Below are positions 1 through 10,346 of a DNA stretch of 59,753 nt, one piece after another. A program made the position numbers and the translations under genes. This DNA comes from JANPLG01 sp964609085 (GTDB taxonomy: Bacteria > Armatimonadota > SYMT01). Under the pieces are notes generated by a model that saw only the letters and a list, made by a program, of their open reading frames with translations, was not told the origin of the DNA and did no database searches. The stretch covers positions 1-59,753 of the forward strand of contig CAZSRZ010000015.1 in assembly GCA_964609085.1 (NCBI GenBank), given 5' to 3'. Numbering within the stretch: position 1 is the first letter of the stretch; the number at the start of each line of letters is the position of its first letter.

Positions 1-2
1 GC

Positions 3-2051
3 TTCTCGCTGAACCAGATGACGATGCTGGCGCTCTCGCTCTCGGTCGGCATCCTTGTGGACGACAGCATCCTCGTTCTCGAGTGCATCCACCGCCACCG
101 GGCCATGGGGAAGGACTCGTTTCAGGCGGCTCTGGATGGTCGCCGCGAGATCGGACTTGCCGACGCCGCGAACACCTTCGTGGATGTGGTCGTCTTCGTG
201 CCGATCGCCTTCATGGGCGGCATCGTGGGTCAGTTCTTCCGCGAGTTCGGGCTGACGATCGCGTCCGCGACCCTCGCCTCCCTCTACATCTCCTTCACGC
301 TGACGCCGATGCTCGCCGCGCGCTGGTACCGATCAACGACCGGCACGCCGCGGCCACCCGGGCGATTCACGCAGTGGTTCGACGGCTGGTATGCGGGGCT
401 CGAGACGGCCTACCGTTCCGCTCTCGACTGGTCGCTGCGGCGACGGCCGGTTGTGGTGGTGGTTGGGTTCGGATCCCTGGCGGCCGTTGGTGCGCTGGCA
501 TGGGGGGTGATCGGTTTTGACTTCACGCCATCCATCGACCGCGGGGAGGTTTCGATAGAAATGGAGCTCCCTCCGGGCTCCGCACTGACGGCCTCGGATC
601 GGTTGATGCAGCGCGTAGAGTCCGTGGCCGCCGCAGTTCCGGAGGTCAATGCCGACCGGATGCTGGCCAGCGTCGGAGAGATTCTGGGGGGGTTCGGGTC
701 GCTTCCTGACCGCGGACCGCAGTTCGGCCAGCTTTCCCTCACGCTGCGCGAAAAGCAGGGCGTCCTGGAGCGAATCCTGCATCCGTTCGGCCAGCCCGGC
801 AAGCGAACTCGAACTGACGAAGAGGTGGCAGCAGACCTGAGGGCCCGCCTCCGCGAGCTGCCCGACGGCGAACTGGTCACCGTCCATCCGGTCCGCGGGC
901 TCACGTCGGCGCTTGCGCCTGTCCAGGTAGCGCTGTATGCGAGTGATCTGGGCGATCTGGAGCGAACCTCGCAGGCCGTGGTCGTCCGCATGAGCCGGCT
1001 GAAGGAACTCCGAAATGTCGACTCCAGCATGCGGCGAGGCAAACCCGAGATCCAGATAGTGCTGGATCGGGCGCGGGCCGACGAACTCTCCATGAGCGCT
1101 GCGGAGCTGTCCGGATTGCTGCGAACGGCCGTCACCGGCAACACAGAAACTCAGTTCCGGGAGAAGGATGAGAGCATCCCCATTCGGTTGAGGCTGAGTG
1201 AAGGGGGCCGTGACGGGCTGAAGGCGAGCTCCGAATCGCTCAGGGATGTGCTGGTGGCCTGGCGCGGGCCCACGCCGGTCACCGTTGGGGACGTGGCGAC
1301 CCTGCGCCCGAGCACCGGCCCGACGCGGATCATGCGCGCTCGCCGCACCCGACAGGTGATCATCACCGCTCACGTGCGCGAAGGGATCCCGCTGAGTCAG
1401 GCACGTCAGGCAGTAGACAGGTCGCTGGCGAGCCTGCCGATGGGGAGAGTGGAGCGCGAGTGGGATGGCGAGGTCAACGACATGACGGAGAGCGCGGGCT
1501 TGATGTCGGGTGCCTTGATACTGGCCGTGATCCTCTCCTACATGCTGATGGCGGCGCTGTTCAACAGTATGCTGCACCCCTTCACGATCATGCTCAGCGT
1601 CCCGATGGCGCTCGTGGGGGGGCTTCTCGGGCTGATCTACACCGGGACGACGATGAACATCGTCTCGATGATCGGGATTGTGATGTTGACAGGCCTGGTG
1701 TCCAAGAACGCGATCCTGCTGGTGGACTACACCAACACGCTTCGGTCGGAGGGCACGCAGCGCGAGGAGGCCGTGCGGACGGCCGCCCCCGTCCGCCTGC
1801 GCCCGATCCTGATGACCACGATCGCGACGGTGATCGGCATGTTGCCCGTGGCGCTGCAGATCGGTCGAGCGTCGGAGATGCGGTCGCCGATGGCGATCGT
1901 CGTGATCGGCGGGTTGATCCTATCCACGCTGCTCACCCTCATCGTCATTCCCGTGATGTACACGTACGTCGACGATCTGGCGAACAGTGTCATCCGCTGG
2001 TGGGGGCGTGGCCACACCGACCCGGCCGACAGGAGCAGTGCAGCGCCATGA
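3..2051 (+). CDS. RND efflux transporter permease, 3' part
   Basis: C-terminal about 680 residues of an inner-membrane RND pump of the AcrB/HAE1 type, which exports substrates using the proton gradient together with a membrane-fusion protein and outer-membrane channel. The window opens inside transmembrane helix 4: GILVDDSILVLE at about residues 16-27 carries the paired aspartates of the proton relay. A large periplasmic porter region follows (about 170-490), then the second helix bundle with SKNAILLVDYTN at about 565. Full RND permeases are about 1,040 residues, so about the first third lies upstream of base 1. The reading frame is open at the left edge; the ATG codons at 18 and 24 are internal. 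The stop overlaps the next gene by 4 nt (ATGA). Substrate cannot be told from this part. Confidence 0.93.
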   Translation, partial: FSLNQMTMLALSLSVGILVDDSILVLECIHRHRAMGKDSFQAALDGRREIGLADAANTFVDVVVFVPIAFMGGIVGQFFREFGLTIASATLASLYISFTLTPMLAARWYRSTTGTPRPPGRFTQWFDGWYAGLETAYRSALDWSLRRRPVVVVVGFGSLAAVGALAWGVIGFDFTPSIDRGEVSIEMELPPGSALTASDRLMQRVESVAAAVPEVNADRMLASVGEILGGFGSLPDRGPQFGQLSLTLREKQGVLERILHPFGQPGKRTRTDEEVAADLRARLRELPDGELVTVHPVRGLTSALAPVQVALYASDLGDLERTSQAVVVRMSRLKELRNVDSSMRRGKPEIQIVLDRARADELSMSAAELSGLLRTAVTGNTETQFREKDESIPIRLRLSEGGRDGLKASSESLRDVLVAWRGPTPVTVGDVATLRPSTGPTRIMRARRTRQVIITAHVREGIPLSQARQAVDRSLASLPMGRVEREWDGEVNDMTESAGLMSGALILAVILSYMLMAALFNSMLHPFTIMLSVPMALVGGLLGLIYTGTTMNIVSMIGIVMLTGLVSKNAILLVDYTNTLRSEGTQREEAVRTAAPVRLRPILMTTIATVIGMLPVALQIGRASEMRSPMAIVVIGGLILSTLLTLIVIPVMYTYVDDLANSVIRWWGRGHTDPADRSSAAP

Positions 2052-3166
2052 GCCACATACGCGCAGTCGAGGTCATTCCCGCAGCGATCCCGTTCAAGGC
2101 CGACTTCGTGATTGGCCGCGGCGCGGTCGGGGCGGCAGGCGGTGCAGGCGCCCACGTCTTCGTGCGGCTGGAGAGCGATTGCGGCCAAGTAGGTTGGGGG
2201 GAGGTTCGCGCCCTGCCGGCCTGGAGCTACGAGACATGGGAATCGATAGCCTCCTGCATCAGTGGCTACTTCGGGCCCATCCTTCTCGGTCGCTCGCCGT
2301 TCTCGCTCCTCTCCCTGCAGCAGGAGATGGGCGAACGAGTGACGGCCGCCGTCAGCAATGGCCAACCCTTCGCTCGCGCCGCCGTCGATATGGCGCTGCA
2401 CGATCTCGCAGGCAGGATCGCCGGTGTGCCGGTCCATGCCCTGTTGGGCGGCAAAACCAGGGACGCCGTCCCGCTCTGCTACGCCATCAGCATCGCCGAG
2501 CCGGCAGCGATGGCGGCTCAGGCAGCGGCGTCGCCGGAATGCCACTGCTTCAAGATCAAAGTGGCGGGGCAGCCAGAGCTGGATGCGGAGCGAGTGAAAG
2601 CCGTGAGCGCCGCTCGCCCGGACGCCACTCTGTGGTTGGACGCCAACCAGGCGTACCACGTGGCATCGCTCGTCGCCTTCCTGGACGCAGTCCGCGAGGT
2701 GCCGCGGCTGTTCTGCCTGGAGCAGCCCGTCCGGAGTGTGGACTGGTTCGGCATGCGGGCGGCCCGCGAGCGCAGCTTCCTCCCCATCGCCATCGATGAA
2801 GGCTGCTTCAGCATCCACGATGTGGCACGAATGGCGGAGTTCCGCGCGGCGGACCTGCTGGTGTTGAAGGTGTGCAAGAGCGGCGGACTGCGGGAGTGCG
2901 CCCGCTCCGCCGCCGTGGCTGAAAGCCACGGCCTCGGGTTGTTGGGCAGCGGCCTCACCGAGAGCGGCGTCGGGCTGGCGGCCTCGGTCCATCTCTTCTC
3001 TACCCTGCCGACCTTGCTCCCGCCGGAACTGAATGGCGTGCAGTTCCTTCAGGAGATGTACGTTTCCGGCCTGCAGATCCAGGGTGCCTCGGTGACCGTC
3101 CCGGATGGTCCCGGTTTGGGCGTGGATGTGGACGAAGCGAGGCTCCGCGCCTTACCCACGCCCTGA
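2048..3166 (+). CDS. Enolase-superfamily enzyme (mandelate racemase/muconate cycloisomerase type)
   Basis: A 372-residue cytosolic member of the MR/MLE branch of the enolase superfamily, which abstracts a proton alpha to a carboxylate at a Mg2+ centre. Visible active-site elements in order: the KxK motif in CFKIKVAG (about 175), metal ligands in LDANQ (about 200), LEQP (about 226) and AIDEG (about 251), and the general base in VLKVCKSGG (about 276). This set fits muconate cycloisomerases, o-succinylbenzoate synthases and dipeptide epimerases. The adjacent efflux gene does not narrow the substrate. ATG at 2048 overlaps the RND stop by 4 nt, suggesting co-transcription. The frame stays open upstream to 1460, but that part lies inside the RND gene. 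Confidence 0.88.
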   Translation: MSHIRAVEVIPAAIPFKADFVIGRGAVGAAGGAGAHVFVRLESDCGQVGWGEVRALPAWSYETWESIASCISGYFGPILLGRSPFSLLSLQQEMGERVTAAVSNGQPFARAAVDMALHDLAGRIAGVPVHALLGGKTRDAVPLCYAISIAEPAAMAAQAAASPECHCFKIKVAGQPELDAERVKAVSAARPDATLWLDANQAYHVASLVAFLDAVREVPRLFCLEQPVRSVDWFGMRAARERSFLPIAIDEGCFSIHDVARMAEFRAADLLVLKVCKSGGLRECARSAAVAESHGLGLLGSGLTESGVGLAASVHLFSTLPTLLPPELNGVQFLQEMYVSGLQIQGASVTVPDGPGLGVDVDEARLRALPTP

Positions 3167-3222
3167 CGCGACGTCACGCGACCTGGCGCGGCCTGACCCT
3201 GGAACCGTCGGCGGGCCCATCC

Positions 3223-5181
<1,959 letters not shown>

Positions 5182-5194
5182 CGTCCACCACTCC

Positions 5195-5222
5195 CCGGGC
5201 GCCCGGCCCGCGGCCCGCGGGC
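5195..5222. other. Two GC palindromes in the acsA leader
   Basis: A perfect 12-bp palindrome CCGGGCGCCCGG occupies 5195-5206 and a perfect 10-bp one, GCCCGCGGGC, 5213-5222. Both lie 14-41 nt upstream of the acsA start codon, just above its Shine-Dalgarno sequence. They could be an operator or an RNA hairpin, but all-G/C palindromes arise easily at this base composition. Confidence 0.3.
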
Positions 5223-5423
5223 TGAGCCCCGCACGGATCCAATCCGCCGTCTCTATTAAACAGAGGCAGCCCCGTGGCCTGCACGGGCAACTGGCGGAGT
5301 CGCTGCGGGTCCGACTCCGCGTTGGGGTTTGACAGGCGGGACCGCTCTCTGGTCCCGATGATCGATCGTGGCGGTGAAGAACGGCGGGAGGGCTGCCACC
5401 ATCCCACGTGGAGGCCTGACGCC

Positions 5424-5669
5424 ATGCTCTTCCTGGTGGTCGGCGGCGTGACCGCCTGTTTCTGGCTGCTGTTCTACCCTCCGGATCACCTCTCCGGCCG
5501 CGCCCGTGCGGGGCTGCTGGTTTCGGCGATGATCGCGACGGCCGTGTGCACCTGGAGCATGGTCGCGACGATGAACGCCATGGAAGGTGCCCGGCAGCGG
5601 GCCCTGGAGCAGGTGCGAGCTGATCGGGCCCTGAAGCGGCGCTACCTGGAGCAGTTCCGCCAGGAGTAG
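5424..5669 (+). CDS. Small two-helix membrane protein, unknown function
   Basis: An 81-residue protein with two predicted membrane helices (about residues 1-18 and 27-48) and a charged, probably helical C-terminus rich in Arg, Glu and Gln. I do not recognise a family. A strong Shine-Dalgarno GGAGG at 5410-5414 sits 9 nt before the ATG, which is the main evidence that it is a real gene. It diverges from acsA. Bacteria often place a small membrane protein (the YjcH family) beside acs and the acetate permease actP; the two-helix layout is compatible with that, but no signature residues are recognisable and no actP is present, so this remains a guess. Confidence 0.65.
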   Translation: MLFLVVGGVTACFWLLFYPPDHLSGRARAGLLVSAMIATAVCTWSMVATMNAMEGARQRALEQVRADRALKRRYLEQFRQE

Positions 5670-5797
5670 CCGGTAGCCCAGAGCCGCAATTCGGCAACCA
5701 GGCCGACTGCGCCCTCCCCCGTCGGGCCTTACAGTGCTTGATCTCGAGCGGACTCGGAAAAGGTTCCGTTGGCCTGAGACGACGGCCGGGGCGCCGG

Positions 5798-6391
5798 CTA
5801 CCGCCTGACCCGGAGTGGGGATGCGGCCGGCCGGGGTGTCAGCTTGAGGCCAAAGCTGGGGGGCCTCTGGAGACAGCGCGCAGAACCATCAAGGACGCCG
5901 TAGCAGTTCCCCTCCGGATGCCGAGCGCTCCCGGGGGCGAGGGCCGCGTCGCCCAGCACCCCGAGTCGGGCCGCGTTGGCGTCGAAGACGGTGACAACAA
6001 AGGCCGGGTCGGGAATCCTGGCGACCGCGAGGCCGGGCAACCGCTTGTTGAATGCGTAGCCGGGCGGTGCCATGGCGGCGGGGCAGACCCACACATCCGC
6101 TCGTCGCGTGTACACCTGTGGAGCAGATCGCCAGCGGGTTGCCGGCGGCAGCGCTCCATCCCAGTCGGCCACGTACATCTGGAGCGCCGACCCGATCTGG
6201 CGCAGATTCGAGATGCAAGCGGTCTGTCGGGCTTCCGCACGGAGGACAGCGGTCTGGGCGGGAGTCAGTCCTTTCGGCTGCGCCGCCACCCAGAGCGCCG
6301 GCCCCAGGATCAGGCCAGCGCCGATGACGCTCCAGCAACACCATTCCGGGGCAGACCGGAAAACCTCTCGCATCGTCCACGGTCGTCTCAT
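5798..6391 (-). CDS. H-X9-DG domain protein with N-terminal membrane anchor
   Basis: A 197-residue protein whose C-terminus carries the H-X9-DG motif (H158, then D168-G169) that defines a large set of prepilin-like surface proteins in Planctomycetes, Verrucomicrobia and Armatimonadota. The section CISNLRQIGSALQMYVADWDG (split here by position: about residues 60-80) is also typical of that group, where it follows the pilin helix. The N-terminus differs: it has a membrane helix at about 15-35 but no GFTLIE-type prepilin cleavage site, so it is probably not processed by prepilin peptidase. ATG at 6391 overlaps the upstream gene's stop by 4 nt (ATGA), with AAGGGG about 6 nt before it. It is the last gene of the five-gene minus-strand set. 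Confidence 0.75.
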   Translation of the reverse strand: MRRPWTMREVFRSAPEWCCWSVIGAGLILGPALWVAAQPKGLTPAQTAVLRAEARQTACISNLRQIGSALQMYVADWDGALPPATRWRSAPQVYTRRADVWVCPAAMAPPGYAFNKRLPGLAVARIPDPAFVVTVFDANAARLGVLGDAALAPGSARHPEGNCYGVLDGSARCLQRPPSFGLKLTPRPAASPLRVRR

Positions 6392-8064
6392 TCCGGCCCC
6401 TTCACTTCCAGCACCGGCCATGCCAATTTCCCCTCCCGTTCTCCGCGAAGGGTAATGGTGAACGCCGCGCCCAGGCTCCTCGGCTCAAGCAGCGAGACCG
6501 ACAGATGAAGGCCGTCCACGACATTCCCCACGCCAAGCCTGGCCCGATAGGCATAGCGATCGGTGCCGATCGCGGTCCCCCTACTCACACAGAAGGCCTT
6601 CTCTGCGGGGGTCAGGGAACCCCACGTCAACTCGCCCGAGGCCAGACGTCCCCGTGAAGCGAGACTCAACCCCTCGGCGAACCCAACGGTCTCGCGCCAG
6701 CACCAGTACTGGTGAAATCCCTGGCCGATCGACTCGATCTGGGCCGGACGGAGGCGACAAAGCTGGTCGATCGTCGCTCGATCGAGCCGGCCCGACAGGC
6801 TGGCCTGGCGAAGCCGGTCGAGCAATCCAATGCTGAGCGCCCGTTCCTCCAGCCAGATATGGTCTCGAGCCCGAAGGGAGAGCGACTCGTCGCGCAGTTC
6901 CCACTCGCCCCATGCCGGCTGTTCCGGTCCTGCGGTCAACGATCGGATCACGTCCATGAGCCGATTCTGCGACCCCGTGGTGGGGAAAGAACGCGGCCAG
7001 AGTCGGTCGCCGGCGCCCGGAATCCACTCGGCGTAGATCGCTACCCGATACTCCTTGGAGATCCGGCGCAGACCCGCCGCGATCTCCTGTCGGCGGGCGA
7101 CGGCACGTTGGGGACGCTGCGGCTCGGGGGGGGTGGCCATGGGCTGCGCCGGCTGCACCGGCAGCCGGGTCAGTAGTTGCATCTGCGCATCCGCCGCGCC
7201 AGCGAGCGTCGGTTCCGCCTGTTGAGGGGCCTCTTCCGCCAGAACGGTCTGCGCGGAACCGGACCACGGGAGAGTCACTCCGAGCAAGGTACGCACCTTT
7301 TCGATGGTGCTCACTCCAACGCAGGCCCGCATCGATGCCACCGTAGCACCGTCTGGAGTTGCGAGTCGGTCTCGAAGGTGGGGCGCCTCGCGGCGCAACT
7401 CCTGCTGGGTCGCCCGAGCAACGGCCAGGAGTTCATCGAAACAGGGGGCCGCGGAGGCCGGCAGGTCACTGCGAGGCCCGGCCGGCGGCAGCATCACGAC
7501 GCGCTCCTGCTGCACCCGCAGCCAGACGGACTCATCCAATAGTCGGCCCAATCCCAGGAGGGGCCGGTGCCACGGGTTAGGGGACGGCGCTTCGTCGGGC
7601 TCAGCCGCAGCCAACCCCGCTTCGGCCCGTCGTACGCTTCGGCGGATCAATTCCGACCGCTGGTTTTCTCTGGCCGTGGCGACGTCCCGGCGAGCGCTCA
7701 ACCGAAGGGTCAGTCGATCATCACGAGCCGGCACCACCTGCCATTCACCCCCGCGGAGCCGTGCGAGCGACCGGAGGACTTCATACAAGGGGCGATTGGA
7801 GGCCCTCGCAAAGATCCAGATGCCGGCCTCGGAGTCCACCGACGACAGCTTGATGCCGGAGGCGCCCGACAGCGCCTCCAGGAGGTCGCGCATCGGAACC
7901 CCTGGAGCGTCGACATCCACGCGCATCGAGCACGCGGCCTCAACCCCCGGAGCCAACGGGTCCACCTCGGTCAGCCCCGTCGATGTACTGCCGGAGGATG
8001 CGGTCACCAGCACCAGAATCAGGAGGGCCAACATCCCGCCACGGGGGCGCGTCCCGTGCATCAT
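6388..8064 (-). CDS. Exported protein with STN-like N-terminal region
   Basis: A 558-residue protein beginning with a clear signal peptide (hydrophobic stretch about residues 10-26). About residues 45-110 look like an STN/secretin-N-type short fold: a VDVDAPGVPMRDLLEALS segment followed by a second beta-rich half. The rest, rich in Arg, Leu and Ala and with no other membrane helix, I do not recognise. Partner families of STN domains are secretins and TonB receptors, but no secretin beta-domain is present. The second of two consecutive ATGs (8064) gives a 4-nt overlap with the upstream stop. The frame is open to 8421, but that part lies inside the upstream gene. Probably periplasmic and acting with its four operon neighbours. 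Confidence 0.7.
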   Translation of the reverse strand: MMHGTRPRGGMLALLILVLVTASSGSTSTGLTEVDPLAPGVEAACSMRVDVDAPGVPMRDLLEALSGASGIKLSSVDSEAGIWIFARASNRPLYEVLRSLARLRGGEWQVVPARDDRLTLRLSARRDVATARENQRSELIRRSVRRAEAGLAAAEPDEAPSPNPWHRPLLGLGRLLDESVWLRVQQERVVMLPPAGPRSDLPASAAPCFDELLAVARATQQELRREAPHLRDRLATPDGATVASMRACVGVSTIEKVRTLLGVTLPWSGSAQTVLAEEAPQQAEPTLAGAADAQMQLLTRLPVQPAQPMATPPEPQRPQRAVARRQEIAAGLRRISKEYRVAIYAEWIPGAGDRLWPRSFPTTGSQNRLMDVIRSLTAGPEQPAWGEWELRDESLSLRARDHIWLEERALSIGLLDRLRQASLSGRLDRATIDQLCRLRPAQIESIGQGFHQYWCWRETVGFAEGLSLASRGRLASGELTWGSLTPAEKAFCVSRGTAIGTDRYAYRARLGVGNVVDGLHLSVSLLEPRSLGAAFTITLRGEREGKLAWPVLEVKGPE

Positions 8065-9236
8065 CGTCGGGACTCCACCTCGTCGCCTTCGGCCCAAAGC
8101 TGGGGTGACCCCAGCCATCCACCCTTCGGCTTCCGAAGTCGGGCCAACCAGAAAAGCGCTCCCGCTGCCATCGCTATTCCCAACAACCGGAAGTGCCCGG
8201 TGAGATCTACTTCTGATCTGGGCGCAGGCGCGCGCCGCACCGATCGCTGCGCGATCTCTCGAAGTTCCTTCACGTCGGGAAACGTCCGGCCGACCCGCAT
8301 CGTATAGCTCTGCTGGCTTCCATCCAGGCGCCCATCGGACACGAAGATCTCGCCCGAAAAGGTGGGCAGGAACTCGCTGTCCCACGCTCCCGGTTCCCAC
8401 TTTTCTACCCGGATATGCCATCGGCGAAGCGGCGACCCCGGCAGACCCTTCGTTACGCGGAGGCTCACGGGCGCGAAGCCAAACTTTGGATGGACTCTCC
8501 AGGTGAACACAGCGTGTTCTCGCCGCTTTCCGGCGACCACCACGGACAGTTCGGAGACCAGCCCCGGGGCGGAGGGCTGCCGTTTAACCACCAGTTCACC
8601 GGTCGGGTAGTAGCGCTGCCCGGCGAGCTCGAAGCGAGAGGTGGATCCGGGATCGCCACCCAGCATCAACACCGGGCTCTGGCCGGTGGGATGTCCGGCA
8701 AGTTCCGCGAGGGTCGTGGCCCCGGTCAATAGTCCTTCCGCGAGACTGCCGCTGACGGCGGAGTTGCCCGGCTGAACGGACGCACTCCCGGCTCCGTCAC
8801 TCCACAAGTAGGTGGCACCGTCACGGAACATGCGGGTCACTCCGCGCGGACGCGGATGGGGCTTCCCGTTGAGCGTGAGCGGTGTCTGCTTCACGAGGTA
8901 GGCCTGAGGGGCCCACACGTATGTTCGTCGTTCCGCCTCGGTATAACCGGAGCGGATCTCCTGGAGAATCTGTTCGCGCGGCCCCGAGCGGCTTCCCTGC
9001 CCACCCGCGCGGACTTCAGCTCTGCTGGCTCTATCGGATGTCCGACGAGGATCCAGCCCGCCTTCAGGCGGGCTGGTCATCGTGAAGTTCACCACAGCCC
9101 GGCCCATCGACGGGATGGCGGGTAGGGAGTCCATCCCCTGGTGGGCGGCGATCTCAGCCCGAGCAGCACCTGCGACCGCGATGAATGTCCCCACCGTCCA
9201 CAGGAGAAGCAGGCCGCACAGCCGACCCCTCAACAT
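8061..9236 (-). CDS. Exported, C-terminally anchored protein of unknown function
   Basis: A 391-residue protein with a signal peptide (MLRGRLCGLLLLWTVGTF start, cleavage likely after an ARA site near residue 27) and one C-terminal helix (about residues 345-362) followed by a basic tail, suggesting a periplasmic domain tethered to the inner membrane. The central part contains repeated short beta-like stretches (YVWAPQAYLVKQTPLTLNG, a YLWSDG segment) somewhat like LolA-type lipid-carrier folds, but this is weak. The start at 9236 overlaps the preceding small gene by 7 nt, and the 3' end overlaps the next gene by 4 nt, so translation is probably coupled. The frame runs further upstream to 9515, inside the Cys-rich gene. 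No named family recognised. Confidence 0.7.
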   Translation of the reverse strand: MLRGRLCGLLLLWTVGTFIAVAGAARAEIAAHQGMDSLPAIPSMGRAVVNFTMTSPPEGGLDPRRTSDRASRAEVRAGGQGSRSGPREQILQEIRSGYTEAERRTYVWAPQAYLVKQTPLTLNGKPHPRPRGVTRMFRDGATYLWSDGAGSASVQPGNSAVSGSLAEGLLTGATTLAELAGHPTGQSPVLMLGGDPGSTSRFELAGQRYYPTGELVVKRQPSAPGLVSELSVVVAGKRREHAVFTWRVHPKFGFAPVSLRVTKGLPGSPLRRWHIRVEKWEPGAWDSEFLPTFSGEIFVSDGRLDGSQQSYTMRVGRTFPDVKELREIAQRSVRRAPAPRSEVDLTGHFRLLGIAMAAGALFWLARLRKPKGGWLGSPQLWAEGDEVESRR

Positions 9237-9613
9237 CGATCGCCGGCACAGGAGTTGACGTTGATGTTGTAGGAGCTGTAGGAGTCCGGCACGGCTCCCG
9301 GCGGTGGGCAGGGGCACCCCAGCATCGAGTCCTGGCACGTGTAGATGCTGATCGTGTGTGTGTCCGCAATGGTTACATCGTTGCAGTTGCCGAACCACCA
9401 AGTCATGTGGCACCCGCCCGGCAATAGGCCGACATCGGTCTTGCACGTTCCCTCGCAGGGCAGGCTGGTGCCACACGGGGTGATGACAACCAATCCCGGA
9501 GCGGCCGGTTCGCAACAGAGGAAGATCGCCTGAGCGCTTCGGGCGCTGACGCCAATTGCCACAATTCCAAGGAGAATACTGAGGAGACGACGGATGTTTA
9601 CTGCGATAGTCAT
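9230..9613 (-). CDS. Secreted 12-cysteine mini-protein
   Basis: A 127-residue protein with a signal peptide (hydrophobic about residues 9-28, cleavage likely after SAQA). The remaining part of about 100 residues has 12 cysteines, including CC, CPC and a C-terminal Cys, an even number that fits six disulfides. It also has Gly/Pro turns and a TWWFGNC segment. I recognise no family. A good Shine-Dalgarno (AAAGGAAG) lies about 6 nt before the ATG. It sits second in the five-gene set, between the DUF1573 gene and the tethered exported protein. Disulfide formation would need an oxidising periplasm or exterior. Confidence 0.68.
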   Translation of the reverse strand: MTIAVNIRRLLSILLGIVAIGVSARSAQAIFLCCEPAAPGLVVITPCGTSLPCEGTCKTDVGLLPGGCHMTWWFGNCNDVTIADTHTISIYTCQDSMLGCPCPPPGAVPDSYSSYNINVNSCAGDRC

Positions 9614-9689
9614 TCGGAGCTTCCTTTCTGAATGAGTTGACTCAGCCGGCGTGATTGGGGGAACTGAGCTGAATCAGGGGGGGTGGGGG

Positions 9690-10142
9690 CTACCAGCGAT
9701 CGGAATCGACGAAGCCTGTCAGGGGGACGATCAGGGGACGTGCGAGCAGAGGGGAGGTGTCGAGCCGGACCTGCTTTTGCACGTGGGAGTGCAGGCCGGA
9801 GGTGTGCACTTCTACCCCCAAGCGGGCGGCACCGAAGGCCGGGATGCGCGAGGGACCGATCTCCGCCACCGAGCAACCGCAATCCGGCACGGCATCGACG
9901 ATCACCAACTCGTGCGGGCGTAGGTTGCGGATGAGCACGCTGCGACGGACCACTGTGCCCGCCCGGACGTGTCCGAAATCAATCAGTGGCGGCTCTGCAC
10001 GCAGCCCGGTCGTCGCAGCCTGAGAGAGCAACGGGGCGCTCATCAGCATGACGAGGGACGCAAGTAAGAGCCCGCCTGCGAGGATGAACTGCGCAGTCAA
10101 TCGTACGGCTGGAAAGCAACTGAAGGGCAATCGAGGAAACAC
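9690..10142 (-). CDS. DUF1573 domain protein, exported
   Basis: A 150-residue protein with an N-terminal hydrophobic segment (about residues 18-42) followed by a DUF1573 beta-sandwich: PPLIDFGHVRAG at about 51, then VLIRNLRPHELVI, then the hallmark DCGCS at about 87. DUF1573 proteins are ASH/Ig-like exported domains of unknown role, frequent in Bacteroidetes, Planctomycetes and Armatimonadota. Start is GTG at 10142, with GGAGA 9-10 nt upstream. It is the first gene of the minus-strand set (10142 down to 5798); a 76-nt gap separates it from the Cys-rich gene, so an internal promoter for the rest is possible. Confidence 0.75.
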   Translation of the reverse strand: MFPRLPFSCFPAVRLTAQFILAGGLLLASLVMLMSAPLLSQAATTGLRAEPPLIDFGHVRAGTVVRRSVLIRNLRPHELVIVDAVPDCGCSVAEIGPSRIPAFGAARLGVEVHTSGLHSHVQKQVRLDTSPLLARPLIVPLTGFVDSDRW

Positions 10143-10346
10143 GGAATTGCGTCTCCACTCGGAACCGGCGATGTGATTGGTTGCTACGGGCGCCGTGAAT
10201 ACGCGGCGTGATAATGACCGACGTTCGGTGCCCTCGGCAGGCCCCCCTCCACAAAATCGTTGGATTAATATTGCGGAATCGTTGCGTGTCGCGAATCCGC
10301 GGGATCACGCGCAGAGCGTGGGGACCGCGAGATTTGCCGGCGGGAC

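Noticed and set aside
333..1577. 414-codon minus-strand open frame over the RND gene
   Set aside because: Antisense to a clear RND permease, His/Arg/Pro-rich composition with no domain, typical of GC-rich shadow frames.
1460..2047. Long N-terminal extension of the enolase-superfamily gene
   Set aside because: It lies in another frame of the RND 3' end; the ATG at 2048 with a 4-nt overlap matches the family start.
5182..5697. N-terminal extension of acsA
   Set aside because: Family length and the Shine-Dalgarno at the 5181 start exclude it; the extension is Pro/Arg/Ser-rich.
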